64,000 nucleotides of DNA from Syntrophales bacterium (GCA_023230565.1 JALNXD010000012.1:1-64000); one strand, 5' to 3'; counted from the first letter of the stretch, positions 51,701 through 61,033 are shown. The notes: generated from the letters alone by a model not told the origin. A program made the numbers and translations.

Positions 51701-54700
51701 GCGTACCAGGGTGAGCCGCTTGCGTTCAGCGGCAGCTGGGGAGGCTGCTCGTACTATGAAGCATGTGCAAACAGCCTGTACACTCCGGCGTCATTCGATC
51801 AATACGGTGAAGCACTCTATCCACAGGGAGAGGAGTACGGAAAAATCGGCCTCGCAGCCCGGGAAAGCGGATCATATAAAATGCTTGCCATCGGAAATTT
51901 TTACTCATACGATGACGGCAGCGCTCCCTATATGTGGAGCACTCCGATATCGATGCATATTTCCGATCCCGATGGTTGCATGGAATTCTACAGCGGAATC
52001 ACCGGCTACACCGCCGGTATCTGGAAAGACGGCAACATCGCAGGCTACGCTGTGTCTCTTTTAGCTCAGCACAACAGTCAATCGCAACTGACGGATCTCG
52101 AGCTCGTATCGGGGGCCCTGACAGGAGAATACAACAGCGGTCTTTCCATGTGGAAAGCCTCAGGAACTGTCGAATCGACACTGCGTCAGGCGGGCATCGA
52201 TCCACAGCAATTGTATCTTGATTACGGTTGTCTGGACGAATTTATCCTGTCGGGACATTTCACAACGGGGGGCTTGATAGAAGCGGAATCGATGTCCGGC
52301 AGCAGCTCTTTCTTCGGTCTTTACGATTCATCCAGTGGTAATGATTTCTCTTTTAATTGGGGAGTCTATGGCATCACTATGGCAGGCACAAGTACAAACC
52401 CGCAGACCGATACCTCCTTTTTAGCAGAAATAGGAGGGTGGGGAGAATTCGGGTATGATAATCGCTACGGTTCGGAAAGCGGCTATCTTGACGGGTACTG
52501 GATGGCAACAGTTTCGGGAATGTGGAACACTGACGGCACGATCGCAGGAACGCTCGGGAAAACCGGCCTTGACGACGGCACCTACGGAATGTTCATGACC
52601 CTCCGCGGCATAGGGACTCTTTCGGGACCATTCTGCGGGCTTTACAATTCAACAGATGGCATCTGGGTAGGAGCAAGTGCGGGATCTTTTGAGGTTGAAA
52701 CAGAATTCGATTACAGTGCGTTTTGGGATGGATCGCTCTATTACAGCGATGGAGGCTATTTCGAAACGTCGGGGTACCAGTACGGAATAGCCGGTCTTGT
52801 ATCGTCAGGCGATCAGTTTGAACTTCATGCAATGGGTGAGTTTTATGATTATGGATATGGTGGTTACGGAGGGCATCTGTGGTCCACGGCCCTGGAACCG
52901 CTGCAGTTTGATGGGTGCATGTCCGAAAATGCCTCTTCTGGAGGATTCGGAGGGTTTGCGGGGGGAATAGTACGCGGGAATTCAATGTCCGGATACGCTG
53001 CAACACTTTTTGCACACCTCAATCCCGACGGAACATCCTGCAGCATCGGTCTTCTCACCGGACACGTGACCGGCAATCAGTATAATCCCTTCGATATCTT
53101 TTACGCACAAGGGACATTGGATCGCACAATTCTCGAGAGTGACATTCCCTTCAGCCCCGAAATGGAACTCTCATCCAATTGGGGCGAAATGTACAATATC
53201 TCTCTATCGTCAGAATTTTCAAGCCAAAATGGAATGTCCGGAGACTGCAGTTACGGCAGCACCGCATATTATACCCTTTGTAATACCGTCACTTCTCAGC
53301 AGTTGTCACGGCCTTTCGGTATCTATGAATTCAAAATCAACGGCGGTTACGAAAATCCCGATGCCGCACCTTCATTTGCCGCCGTTATCGGAGGATATGG
53401 CGGATTCGGCACTTATTATGATGGAACTACCTGGTATAACCAAAACGGTTATTTTATGGCATCCGTTTCCGGTTCCTGGGCAGATGGCAGCGTACGAGGC
53501 ATTATCGGCGAATCAGAAGAAATCGACGGATCCTACGGTTTCTATCTTACGGACGCACATATGGGGAGAATATACGGACAATTCTACGGTCTCTATCCCG
53601 ATACGGAAACAGCAGGAATCTGGAGCGCGGAAAGCGTAGGGGTTTTTACAGGCAGTCCTCTTGATTACGGTGGAGTCTGGGGCTGCGGGATAGGAAGCCT
53701 CTATGCAAATGTGGACGGATATGCGACATGGGCCGGGGATGAAAACGGGAAATTCGGACTCGTCGAAAAAGAAGGAGTATTCGATTTTCTCGCTATGGGA
53801 CATTACAGCGAATCTCCCGGATACGGCGGATCATACATCTGGAGTACGCCTATCAGCGGCAGCCAGATGAGCCAGCCGGATTCCGCCATGGATGAGATTT
53901 TCGGATATACGGGAGGAATCTGGAACAGTGAAATTCTGAACGGGGCGGTCGCGGCCCTCTTTATCGATAGGGAAGCGTCACTATGCGGAACGCTTCGCGG
54001 CCGCGTCGAAGGGAAGTACCATAGCTCATTGCAATCGTGGTATGCACACGGAGTGCTCACACCCGTGACAGTCGCGGGAGACATTGAACCGGCCGGCATT
54101 AGCGGCGAATATATGTCGACTTCGGTACTGGATTGTGATGGAGAGTACTTTATAAGCGGGTACGGCGAAGGGGAAAGGTCATTTTTCACCGATTCCGAGG
54201 GGCATGAGCTTCCCTGGGGGATTTACAGTCTTTCCGTGGGCGGAGGCGAATTCAACAGCTCATCGAACGGTCCCTCCTTCCTTGTGGAGAAATCTCTCCG
54301 GATATCGCAGTCCGGATATGAGAGCGATAAATCATACTGGCTGGGCAACCTTGTCTTTACGGGCGTTATGGATGGAGAAATCGAAGGCGCCATCTCAGGC
54401 CGCTATATGTCATTGACGCATATGGGCCAATTTACCGGTCCATTCTTCGGTCTTTACGACCTTGATCAAAGCGGCTGCGGAGAAGGAACATGGATCGGAG
54501 AAGGCGTGGGAATATATGCAGGAAGCCCCCTCTCCCATGTAAGCCGGATCTATACCCCTGTCCTTCATCTGCACAGGCACTATGCCGGACAGTATAATTA
54601 TGACGGTGGCGGTTATTATCATTATGAATTCAATATAGACGGAAGTCCTTTATATCCGGACGGTGCCCACGTATGCACCTATGACGGGCGGCCCAATGCA

Positions 54701-57262
54701 TATGCAGGAATCGATTCAACTCAGGTGTTCTACTATCCCGACGGAACCATCTCCAGAGTGATTCACACATGGAATCCAGCCCTGAACGAAGGCGCAGGAG
54801 GTTTCGATATTGCGGAAGATTCCGGCACTTGGGATCCTGTCGCTTTCGATCCTGCTGTTCTGAAAACTCCTCCTTCAGACGCCCCGGAATATACACTCTA
54901 TTTCGAAGAAGATAATTTCGGGGAATATTTTACTGAAAACACCATGCCGAGCGAGATGGCAGGATATCTTGGTGGTACTGAATCTATCTGGACAATAGAC
55001 CCGGTAACCGATCCTGATGCTGCTCTTTCGTCATCACAAAAGGCACCCGTAACGGCAATGGGGAATTATCAGAATTTCGGCCAGTCTTTGACAAGCATAT
55101 GGATGAGCGAAGTAGTAAGTGAAAACAGTTATGCGCAAACATATACGACATATGAAGATGCAAGCGGCAATACCGGCGCCTACATGGGATTAATCGCCGG
55201 CATTCACCATCACGGGAATCTTAAGGGGAATCTGATTGGTCTGTATGTTGATTCAGACGGATACGGCGGGTATCTGAGGGGAACTCTCGAGGGCGCCGCG
55301 TACAAGGACGTTCATATGTTTGAAATGGACGGATTCCTCACGCGCAACCCTGTCACGTATGTTGGCATTGCCCCGCAGGATTTGATTATGAATGAATTAT
55401 TCCACAGCAGCTCCGAAGGGGAATTCAAAGTTTCCGGATCTCTTGGATCAAACGGCATAATAATGACGGGAGCACCCGATTATCTGTATTATAGCGGGTA
55501 TTTCCAGTCTGCATCTCTTGTGTATGAAAGTACGACGGGCGCCCCGCCGGCGGGCTCCTGGGGAGTCTACAGTGCAGTAATGGGAGGCATTTTTGAAAAT
55601 CCGGATGCAGCGACACGCTTTACCTCCGAGGCGGGAGGTTTTGCAGGTTTCGGAACAATCTGCACCGCAGACGGCTACGGAGGATTTACATATATTCCCG
55701 ACGAAGGATATTGGCTCGGATCCCTGGGTGGAGTGTGGGAAAATGGGAAAATCGAGGGAATCCTGACAGGCGAATTCATGACACACACCAAAATGGGCGC
55801 CCTGAGCGGAGACATTCTTGGTACCTACAGCGGCATATCCACCGGAGCCTGGGAAGCGGTAAGCACGGGAACGTTCGAAAAAACAATTGACCTTGCACAT
55901 ATGAGCATTCTCACCGCACAGATCGGCAGGGCAATTTCAGATCCCTGTTTCGGGATTATTACCGAAGGGGGCTTGACAGGGATTTTCGGCGGGGATACAT
56001 CGCTTTGGGACAATTCCCCCAATATATCAATAACAGCCATGGGATCCATTTCGGACAGCGCTGATTGCATCTGGTATCAGGACGGTCTGACAAGCCTCAA
56101 TGCATACACGCAAGACAGTACGACATACAGAGGCGGAGCGTATTATGGAACCCTCAGCGGAATCAAACAGCATAATGATCTTACCGGCAGCCTGTTCGCA
56201 CTGTATGTGGATGGGAATGGGGGCGCAGGCTATCTGGCGGGGGAACTGGGAGGACGCATTCATGAAAGTATCGGCATCTATAAAATGGATGGCAGCGTCG
56301 AAAGAATAGTTATGAATGAAGCGGTTACCGGTGTAGACGAAACTCTATTCCGGCAGTCCCTCACCTTTGATGATGCGTTTTTTTCAGGGGCCGGATCATT
56401 CAGTGAAGGCGGATTTATTGAAGAAAAGGCCGGATACGGCTGCGGTTATACTGTATCGATTGCGGGCGAAGAATGGGGAGCCTGGGCTTCCAGCCTCTTT
56501 GGAACTTTTCAAGGTCCTGCAAGCGAGCAGTGGGTGATGGAGCTCGTCGAAGTCGTCAATCCTTCACCTGTCGGCACAAACCAATGGATTGAAATCAGCG
56601 GCAGCAAATTCTCTTCTAATGAAATGGAAGGAACGGCAGCCGGAGCATGGATCAACTGGGACCAGGCCGTTACAGGTATTTCCGGCGGAACTCTTAAGGG
56701 AACGTTCGATCCTGATGCATTTACCTGGGAGGCCGTAGCCAAAGGAGCAATGATTGAGACAAACCGGTTCCAGCAGATGGCCGGAATCAACCCGAGTACC
56801 AATGAACAAAATCTTGCAGCTGTCGACATAACAAAACTCCAGCAGCTCAACATTCCCTGTATACGGGTAGGAACCACCGATCTCACGGGGTCTGATGGAA
56901 ATCTCACGGTCAATATGAATAACGTAAACTTCTTCTCATATTCCACCGGAGCTTCGCCGAAGATCTGGACGACAAGCAACGTGAACGGATCGTTTAATTC
57001 TCTGCCGGCTGCCGGGAGTACGGCGATTCTCAACGGTGCCGGTTTCGATCACAGTGTCAATTTTAAAGTTCAAAGATGGGATGGCGTACACAGCGGAAAC
57101 TGGGCGGCAGATGTGATGGGTGCCGGCACAGTCTCGGGTCACAATGTTTCAATGACTGGAGCTGCCGCAGGCGTAATATCAGCGCCGAATCAGTTTACCG
57201 GAGCCGGCGCAGGGGTATCACATTCTCTTCCTGCAGGCGGCACCCCGTCAGGCGCGAATTAA
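48734..57262 (+). CDS. Giant FecR-domain repeat protein, probably surface-exported
   Basis: 2,842 residues, the largest gene here. A signal peptide (MKKMFLFVLSFSVLLMMPFS, cleavage near VFA) is followed by a FecR domain at about residues 45-185 (VGDEVIIGDFIRTKSNAKAE, then TAVCGVRGTIFF). Residues about 202-376 are an acidic linker very rich in Ser, Thr, Asp and Glu. The rest is a Gly/Ser/Tyr-rich beta array with about six degenerate units of roughly 300-340 residues. Each contains a GIW-type segment (51018, 52009, 52957, 53908, 55191, 56148), a WGIY-type segment (51340, 52358, 53314, 54218, 55558, degenerate at 56473) and a GPFYGLYD-type segment. Few Cys and no membrane helices. ATG 48734 follows AGGTGA. 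No enzymatic motif seen; an adhesin or matrix protein is likely. Confidence 0.88.
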   Translation: MKKMFLFVLSFSVLLMMPFSVFASGIGKFTSISGMTDITRADEKARPAKVGDEVIIGDFIRTKSNAKAEITFIDGSVTRLAQRSRIRITEYFLGEKGRKSVIDLFRGKVQSVVQKSEQIGKNDRYEVHTPTAVCGVRGTIFFTYFQDGVSGGATSEGSVYVYSKNRPGDVKTMAAGEAMIVTSPDQPPVVRPATAAEMKQLGDETSTEDDKDSDSESNESGDEDASKNGEESDDAADDSSGQSDDTSSDGAESDETASDDGASSDSEGGEQETGIQETAGSDTSGGSDNESVTGSAQTSDNQTASDGTQSQMIEETASLTILTGDDLTSELSGTGSDVTQVTQTVDEPTTNSVLNDVNTTIENKAPESEDPDDTQSEPTLDPLPVTLTFSGTGSYDYGNITVASTFEETKTAGIITVTGTSYDYPVWSAPITSSTNNGGLSMGYFSGVTGSWRGLMSTLYLNNGVLGYMFGNPIGEFNYQNYGFSGQGNVLMTPMTSSRLSPSVFAANLSDINSNASVLLSGIPYPDLGTISFDGSSSSEGVSKVSAIGMETSALGGMILGVWSSETAGGFYSNTAARDLGDIRFGAVSDYEYEYYLIGGIDPVRSIGDDKNGHIDLYGYATYMDTGYIGIIDLRHLGVYDTNPGTYNSITAGTATLYPLDFSGYIGGPVMVGPYDLAGARSLYCNGQGVLSLAAHETGIFGGRTSPWSSASGTGTEEQPGYFRALGDYFDPELYGSPTCKAPYVWNTMSSFMTADGESESFIVGLWKEDGTIIAKSIGLYQRTDGTTGIMRSNQITGNYYSEIGTGMWMIQGTLTPDPFLKGIYAETIPGIEQLSGSIQSVFSDGSCISGSAVGSSVHLFYGDDTSVPFGIYNLQFGAVQDYRTLMYMPNSFYSATGDAESMSGRKIGFGGYAYNPDYLQPAQLGFGEETLLFGAIIDTIWEAGTITGSMWGEYLSDAEMGTFEGPFYGLYDVLEGGYDGTWSGAGAGAYQGEPLAFSGSWGGCSYYEACANSLYTPASFDQYGEALYPQGEEYGKIGLAARESGSYKMLAIGNFYSYDDGSAPYMWSTPISMHISDPDGCMEFYSGITGYTAGIWKDGNIAGYAVSLLAQHNSQSQLTDLELVSGALTGEYNSGLSMWKASGTVESTLRQAGIDPQQLYLDYGCLDEFILSGHFTTGGLIEAESMSGSSSFFGLYDSSSGNDFSFNWGVYGITMAGTSTNPQTDTSFLAEIGGWGEFGYDNRYGSESGYLDGYWMATVSGMWNTDGTIAGTLGKTGLDDGTYGMFMTLRGIGTLSGPFCGLYNSTDGIWVGASAGSFEVETEFDYSAFWDGSLYYSDGGYFETSGYQYGIAGLVSSGDQFELHAMGEFYDYGYGGYGGHLWSTALEPLQFDGCMSENASSGGFGGFAGGIVRGNSMSGYAATLFAHLNPDGTSCSIGLLTGHVTGNQYNPFDIFYAQGTLDRTILESDIPFSPEMELSSNWGEMYNISLSSEFSSQNGMSGDCSYGSTAYYTLCNTVTSQQLSRPFGIYEFKINGGYENPDAAPSFAAVIGGYGGFGTYYDGTTWYNQNGYFMASVSGSWADGSVRGIIGESEEIDGSYGFYLTDAHMGRIYGQFYGLYPDTETAGIWSAESVGVFTGSPLDYGGVWGCGIGSLYANVDGYATWAGDENGKFGLVEKEGVFDFLAMGHYSESPGYGGSYIWSTPISGSQMSQPDSAMDEIFGYTGGIWNSEILNGAVAALFIDREASLCGTLRGRVEGKYHSSLQSWYAHGVLTPVTVAGDIEPAGISGEYMSTSVLDCDGEYFISGYGEGERSFFTDSEGHELPWGIYSLSVGGGEFNSSSNGPSFLVEKSLRISQSGYESDKSYWLGNLVFTGVMDGEIEGAISGRYMSLTHMGQFTGPFFGLYDLDQSGCGEGTWIGEGVGIYAGSPLSHVSRIYTPVLHLHRHYAGQYNYDGGGYYHYEFNIDGSPLYPDGAHVCTYDGRPNAYAGIDSTQVFYYPDGTISRVIHTWNPALNEGAGGFDIAEDSGTWDPVAFDPAVLKTPPSDAPEYTLYFEEDNFGEYFTENTMPSEMAGYLGGTESIWTIDPVTDPDAALSSSQKAPVTAMGNYQNFGQSLTSIWMSEVVSENSYAQTYTTYEDASGNTGAYMGLIAGIHHHGNLKGNLIGLYVDSDGYGGYLRGTLEGAAYKDVHMFEMDGFLTRNPVTYVGIAPQDLIMNELFHSSSEGEFKVSGSLGSNGIIMTGAPDYLYYSGYFQSASLVYESTTGAPPAGSWGVYSAVMGGIFENPDAATRFTSEAGGFAGFGTICTADGYGGFTYIPDEGYWLGSLGGVWENGKIEGILTGEFMTHTKMGALSGDILGTYSGISTGAWEAVSTGTFEKTIDLAHMSILTAQIGRAISDPCFGIITEGGLTGIFGGDTSLWDNSPNISITAMGSISDSADCIWYQDGLTSLNAYTQDSTTYRGGAYYGTLSGIKQHNDLTGSLFALYVDGNGGAGYLAGELGGRIHESIGIYKMDGSVERIVMNEAVTGVDETLFRQSLTFDDAFFSGAGSFSEGGFIEEKAGYGCGYTVSIAGEEWGAWASSLFGTFQGPASEQWVMELVEVVNPSPVGTNQWIEISGSKFSSNEMEGTAAGAWINWDQAVTGISGGTLKGTFDPDAFTWEAVAKGAMIETNRFQQMAGINPSTNEQNLAAVDITKLQQLNIPCIRVGTTDLTGSDGNLTVNMNNVNFFSYSTGASPKIWTTSNVNGSFNSLPAAGSTAILNGAGFDHSVNFKVQRWDGVHSGNWAADVMGAGTVSGHNVSMTGAAAGVISAPNQFTGAGAGVSHSLPAGGTPSGAN

Positions 57263-57291
57263 AAAACGGAATGACCCGGTTGTGATTTACA

Positions 57292-57326
57292 GGGGCACTT
57301 TCTTTTTTCTGCGTGCCCCTTTTTTG
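57292..57326 (+). terminator. Rho-independent terminator after the giant gene
   Basis: GGGGCAC (57292-57298) pairs with GTGCCCC (57313-57319) around a 14-base T-rich loop and is followed by seven T. It separates the giant gene from the downstream chaperone gene, although readthrough is possible. Confidence 0.85.
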
Positions 57327-57349
57327 TAGTAAAGAAAGGAGTTTTTTAA

Positions 57350-57874
57350 ATGATAATTTTTTTCAGGACTGCTTCGGCAATATGTATTATCTTGTTTTTT
57401 TTAATGGCATCGACAGCCTGCGCCGCCCCGTCGATGAAGATCGGTGTTATCGATACTCAGAAAGTATTGCATGATTCCAAAGCGGCAAAAGAAGCGCGGC
57501 AGGTATTCCTTATGGATGTGGAGAAGAAGCGGTCCATTTACAAGTCAAAAGAAGAGTCGGTTCGAAGCCTCCAGGAACAACTGAAAAATGAAGGGCCAAA
57601 AATGAATGAAGCGGCGTTAAAACGCACACGCGATACACTTGCCGATGAGATTAAAGATCTGAACAGGCTCAAAACCGATCTCAGTGACGATTTGAAAAAG
57701 AAAGATGCCGAACTTACTCAGAAACTTCTTAAAGAAATCAATGAAGTGGTGCAAGATTACAGCGCAAGAGAAAAGTTTACCATCATATTCGACCGGAGAA
57801 TGCTCATTGATTTCGATGAAAAAATAGAGATCACAGATGATATTCTGAAACTTTACGACAATAAAAGTAATTAA
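57350..57874 (+). CDS. skp: Skp/OmpH family periplasmic chaperone
   Basis: 174-residue protein with a signal peptide (hydrophobic core AICIILFFLMASTACA) and the OmpH segment KIGVIDTQKVLHDSKAAKEA, followed by a long charged coiled coil (about residues 55-135) and a short beta end (FTIIFDRRMLIDF). Skp holds outer-membrane or exported proteins in the periplasm. AAAGGAG precedes the ATG. Its place right after the giant gene, rather than near bamA/lpxD, suggests a dedicated role with this cargo. Confidence 0.85.
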   Translation: MIIFFRTASAICIILFFLMASTACAAPSMKIGVIDTQKVLHDSKAAKEARQVFLMDVEKKRSIYKSKEESVRSLQEQLKNEGPKMNEAALKRTRDTLADEIKDLNRLKTDLSDDLKKKDAELTQKLLKEINEVVQDYSAREKFTIIFDRRMLIDFDEKIEITDDILKLYDNKSN

Positions 57875-57904
57875 TTTTCCGGAACCCGGGGCCAAATCAA
57901 ACCT

Positions 57905-58597
57905 GTGAAGCTTTCCGTCATTATGCCGGTATTTAATGAGGAAAAGACGCTCCCTTCTATTCTGAATCGTATTTTTTCTCTCAGGGATATCATCGAAACG
58001 GAAGTGATAATTGTCAATGACGGCTCAACGGATGCGACGGGTGAATACTTGCGGCATCTTCATCCCGGACCGAATATGATACTCCTGGAACATAAGAAAA
58101 CCCTGGGAAAAGGAGCCGCTATCAGGACCGCGCGCGGGTGCGCAACAGGAGAGGTCTGCATCATTCAAGATGCAGACCTCGAATACGATCCTTCAGATTA
58201 TATTAAATTGTTAGAGCCCATACGAAGCGGCCGCCATCTTGTCGTATACGGATGCAGAACTCTTGATCCCGGCGGACCCCGCCCGTCTTTTATGAAGTTT
58301 TTTATTGCACGCACCGCACTTTCCGTAGCAGCGAATATACTGTATGCACAGCGTCTTACCGATGAACCTACCTGCTACAAAGCATTTGAAACCCGATTTT
58401 TTAAAAGCATTCCGCTTAATTGCAAAGGCTTTGAATTTTGCCCCGAGGTAACGGCAAAAGTTTCGAAAAGGGGAATCAAAATCATTGAAATACCGGTCCG
58501 GTATACTCCCAGAACACATGGTGAAGGAAAAAAAATTCGCTGGACCGATGGAGTAATTGCGCTTTGGACTTTGCTCAAATACCGTTTTGTCGATTGA
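57905..58597 (+). CDS. GT2 glycosyltransferase, polyprenyl-phosphate mannose synthase-like
   Basis: 230-residue GT-A enzyme resembling dolichyl-phosphate mannose synthase. Motifs: SVIMPVFNEEKTLPSILNRI, VNDGSTDATGEYL, the metal motif IIQDADLEYDPSDY, TLGKGAAIRTA, and the C-terminal GEGKKIRWTDGVIALWTL that is characteristic of the DPM1 group. It would load a sugar onto a lipid phosphate on the cytoplasmic side. The start is GTG. It overlaps the next gene by up to 34 bases and follows skp by 30 bases. Confidence 0.88.
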   Translation: MKLSVIMPVFNEEKTLPSILNRIFSLRDIIETEVIIVNDGSTDATGEYLRHLHPGPNMILLEHKKTLGKGAAIRTARGCATGEVCIIQDADLEYDPSDYIKLLEPIRSGRHLVVYGCRTLDPGGPRPSFMKFFIARTALSVAANILYAQRLTDEPTCYKAFETRFFKSIPLNCKGFEFCPEVTAKVSKRGIKIIEIPVRYTPRTHGEGKKIRWTDGVIALWTLLKYRFVD

Positions 58598-60450
58598 ATC
58601 CGGAAGCAGCCTCTCAAGCACGATCTGCCGCAGATGGTTTTTTTAAATATTGTAATCTTTTTCCGGATTTTTTTGAAAGGCACGCAAATGCGGCAGCAAC
58701 CCTGCTTTTGTTTATTGCATTCGCAGTAAGATCCGCCGCATTGCTTTCAATCACAAAAAGCGTGTATTCTCATTATCTCCTCTGGGACGAGCGCCTTTAC
58801 CATTCGATGGCACTCGAAATCCTGAAGGGGAACACAGAATCCTCTTCTCTTTTTTCGTGGGTGGTTGCCTTTTTATATTTTCTGTTTACAGCGGATCCGA
58901 TGGTTACCCGGATTTTTAATACACTGCTCGGAACAGCAGTCTGTTTTTTGATTTACCTCACGGGGAAAGAACTTGCCGGCCGGAAGCTGGGTCTCGCATC
59001 TCTTCTCATTGCCGCACTTTACAAACCGCTTATTCTTTTCAGCATCGTTCCAATGAAAACCATGCTCACTCTTTTCTTCTTTGTCGGAGGGCTTTTTCTC
59101 ATTCTTAAATTCAAAAAAAATGAATCGTTCTTCTACCCTCTTCTTCTTGGATGTGCACTCGGTTTTTTGGCGAACATCCGCCCCAACTGCCTTATATTCG
59201 TTCCTTTTGCGCCTGTTCTTCTTCTGAGAGGCTATTTTTCTTTGGAGCCACACTCAAGAAAAAATATCGCAACGATAATTCTTACTTTCCTCCTTGGGTT
59301 TTCCATATATTTTACTCCCGTTATCATGGCAGGCATTTCCGGTCATAATTCATTTCGCAGCACGTCCGGTCAAGCCGGAATGAATCTTTACCTTGGCAAC
59401 AATCTTGATAATCCCGCTCCTTACTATAGCCCTGTCCCCTTTGCGCATTCATCGCCTTTTGTACAGGAGCGGCATTTTGCAATAGAAGCATCGCGCAATT
59501 CCGGGAAACGGCTGAATTCATCAGAGTCTTCCGCATACTGGATGCTTCAGGTTTACCAATCGGCACTCTCGGCGCCTTTCGCTTTCATCAAAAAAATAGC
59601 ACTCAAGACATCAGTGCTCTTCCATCGTTTCGAAGCAGGCGATCATTACGATATAGAATTCATGTCATCCTTTGTACCTTTTTTCAAAATTCCTCTCTTT
59701 CAATTTTTTCTCATATTTCCTGCGGGGATTGCCGGAATTGCCTTCTCTGTCATTCGCCGGTTGAAAGGCGCTGCAACGTGCCTTTCTATTTTTCTGCTAT
59801 ACGGAGCTACACTTGTAATTTTCTTTACAAACATGCGCTATCGCCTTCCACTGGCTGTCATCCTTATCCCTTTTTCAGTTTTGGGAATCTGCTGGCTAAT
59901 TAATGATCTTTTTAGGCGTCGCTCAGGACGTGCCGCACTTTTCGCAGTGATTGCAGCAGCAGCGGCGTGCATGCAATGGATACCGATTCAGGCGACCGAA
60001 GATACGACAGCCTACTATAATACGCATGCGATTGTGCTGAACTCTTTGGGCAAAGAAGATGAAGCACTTGACTACTGGGAATTATCTTCTCAGATGGGCA
60101 CACCCTATTCCGCCTTTGCGAATCTTGCATTGGAAGGCCATTGCATGAAGAATGCGAGACTCGAAAAAGCCCGTTTCTATCTTGATAAAATTGCTGAAGA
60201 TTCTTTTGCCTCCGCATCGAAATACGATATGCTCGGAGACCTTTTGATTGCAAAAGGCGATTTGAGGGGCGGGATTGATTCGTACGAACATTCTCTTTCT
60301 GTAAACTCGGGCCAAATAGGACCCAGGGTAAAACTTGCCCGGCTTTTTCAGAACATCGACCCCCGGCGTTCGATGGCCGAAAGGGAAAAACTTGAATATA
60401 TTCTTTCCTTTTACCACAGGACGAGTACGGAAAAAAGCCTCTTGCACTGA
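58564..60450 (+). CDS. PMT/GT39-like membrane glycosyltransferase with C-terminal TPR region
   Basis: Up to 628 residues. About ten membrane segments occupy residues 45-450; the first loop has HYLLWDERLYHSMALEIL with acidic residues as in the GT39 (protein O-mannosyltransferase/ArnT) fold. Residues 470-628 form a soluble, periplasmic helical region with TPR-like repeats (SLGKEDEALDYWELSSQMG). Such enzymes use lipid-linked sugars to glycosylate substrates outside the cytoplasm, and the preceding GT2 would make that donor. The start is uncertain: the open frame begins at TTG 58564, and a TTG at 58594 overlapping the GT2 stop (TTGA) is a good alternative. Target may be the giant protein. Confidence 0.75.
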   Translation: MDFAQIPFCRLNPEAASQARSAADGFFKYCNLFPDFFERHANAAATLLLFIAFAVRSAALLSITKSVYSHYLLWDERLYHSMALEILKGNTESSSLFSWVVAFLYFLFTADPMVTRIFNTLLGTAVCFLIYLTGKELAGRKLGLASLLIAALYKPLILFSIVPMKTMLTLFFFVGGLFLILKFKKNESFFYPLLLGCALGFLANIRPNCLIFVPFAPVLLLRGYFSLEPHSRKNIATIILTFLLGFSIYFTPVIMAGISGHNSFRSTSGQAGMNLYLGNNLDNPAPYYSPVPFAHSSPFVQERHFAIEASRNSGKRLNSSESSAYWMLQVYQSALSAPFAFIKKIALKTSVLFHRFEAGDHYDIEFMSSFVPFFKIPLFQFFLIFPAGIAGIAFSVIRRLKGAATCLSIFLLYGATLVIFFTNMRYRLPLAVILIPFSVLGICWLINDLFRRRSGRAALFAVIAAAAACMQWIPIQATEDTTAYYNTHAIVLNSLGKEDEALDYWELSSQMGTPYSAFANLALEGHCMKNARLEKARFYLDKIAEDSFASASKYDMLGDLLIAKGDLRGGIDSYEHSLSVNSGQIGPRVKLARLFQNIDPRRSMAEREKLEYILSFYHRTSTEKSLLH

Positions 60451-60589
60451 TTTGCGGAAGGCCTTCCGCAGATATATTGAACAAATGTATTGAGCGTGCA
60501 GAAGCTCAAAATAATTTTTTATTTCCGGATAGATTTGTAAAGGGCCCCTATCATGGAATTACCGGGGGTCATTTTTTTAGCCGTCAATT

Positions 60590-61033
60590 TTAATCCATTG
60601 ATTGAAAATCTATATTCAATACTTCTCCAGCCAGTCCCTTTGCTTCTTCGGTACATCTGAAAAGCCGTATCCTGTCCATCAGCCAGAGGCTTTGATGCGG
60701 CTTCAGAGATTCCAATTTCTCGATCAGCGCACACGCATCAACCTCAAAACGCCGGCCTAATTTTTCGCATCTTTCCACATCTTCCACATCCCAGGCAAAA
60801 AGCGTTGGCCACTCCTCGAACCTTTCGATACCAATATCCGTATTCTTGAATATCTCGCATATAAACGCCGCTTCCGCCTGGCTGAACATAGTTTTCATTT
60901 CCCTGGTCGTGGCATCAATGATGGCATAATAGGAAAGGATATCCTGGAGTGCAGCTTCGGAAACATTTTTCTTTCTTTTAGTCATCCTCTTTGCGAGTCC
61001 ATCGGGGATAGTAATATTAATTTGTTTATCCAT
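60590..61033 (-). CDS. Hypothetical protein with ribbon-helix-helix-like start
   Basis: 147-residue soluble protein. The first ~35 residues (MDKQINITIPDGLAKRMTKR) look like a short beta strand followed by helices, as in ribbon-helix-helix DNA-binding or antitoxin proteins; the remainder is acidic and helical with several Trp residues and no family I recognise. AAAGGA lies ten bases upstream of the ATG. It stands alone, opposite in direction to its neighbours, so an antitoxin or regulator role is only a guess. Confidence 0.6.
   Translation of the reverse strand: MDKQINITIPDGLAKRMTKRKKNVSEAALQDILSYYAIIDATTREMKTMFSQAEAAFICEIFKNTDIGIERFEEWPTLFAWDVEDVERCEKLGRRFEVDACALIEKLESLKPHQSLWLMDRIRLFRCTEEAKGLAGEVLNIDFQSMD

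Noticed and set aside
51462..52064. 200-residue frame inside the giant gene, and similar frames at 52593-53015 (minus), 53139-53639 and 56509-57033 (minus)
   Set aside because: They are shadows in other frames of the long repeat gene, with no ribosome-binding sites or sensible domains.
60082..60484. Minus-strand frames of 121 and 190 residues opposite the GT39-like gene
   Set aside because: Antisense to a clear TPR-containing coding region and without family features.
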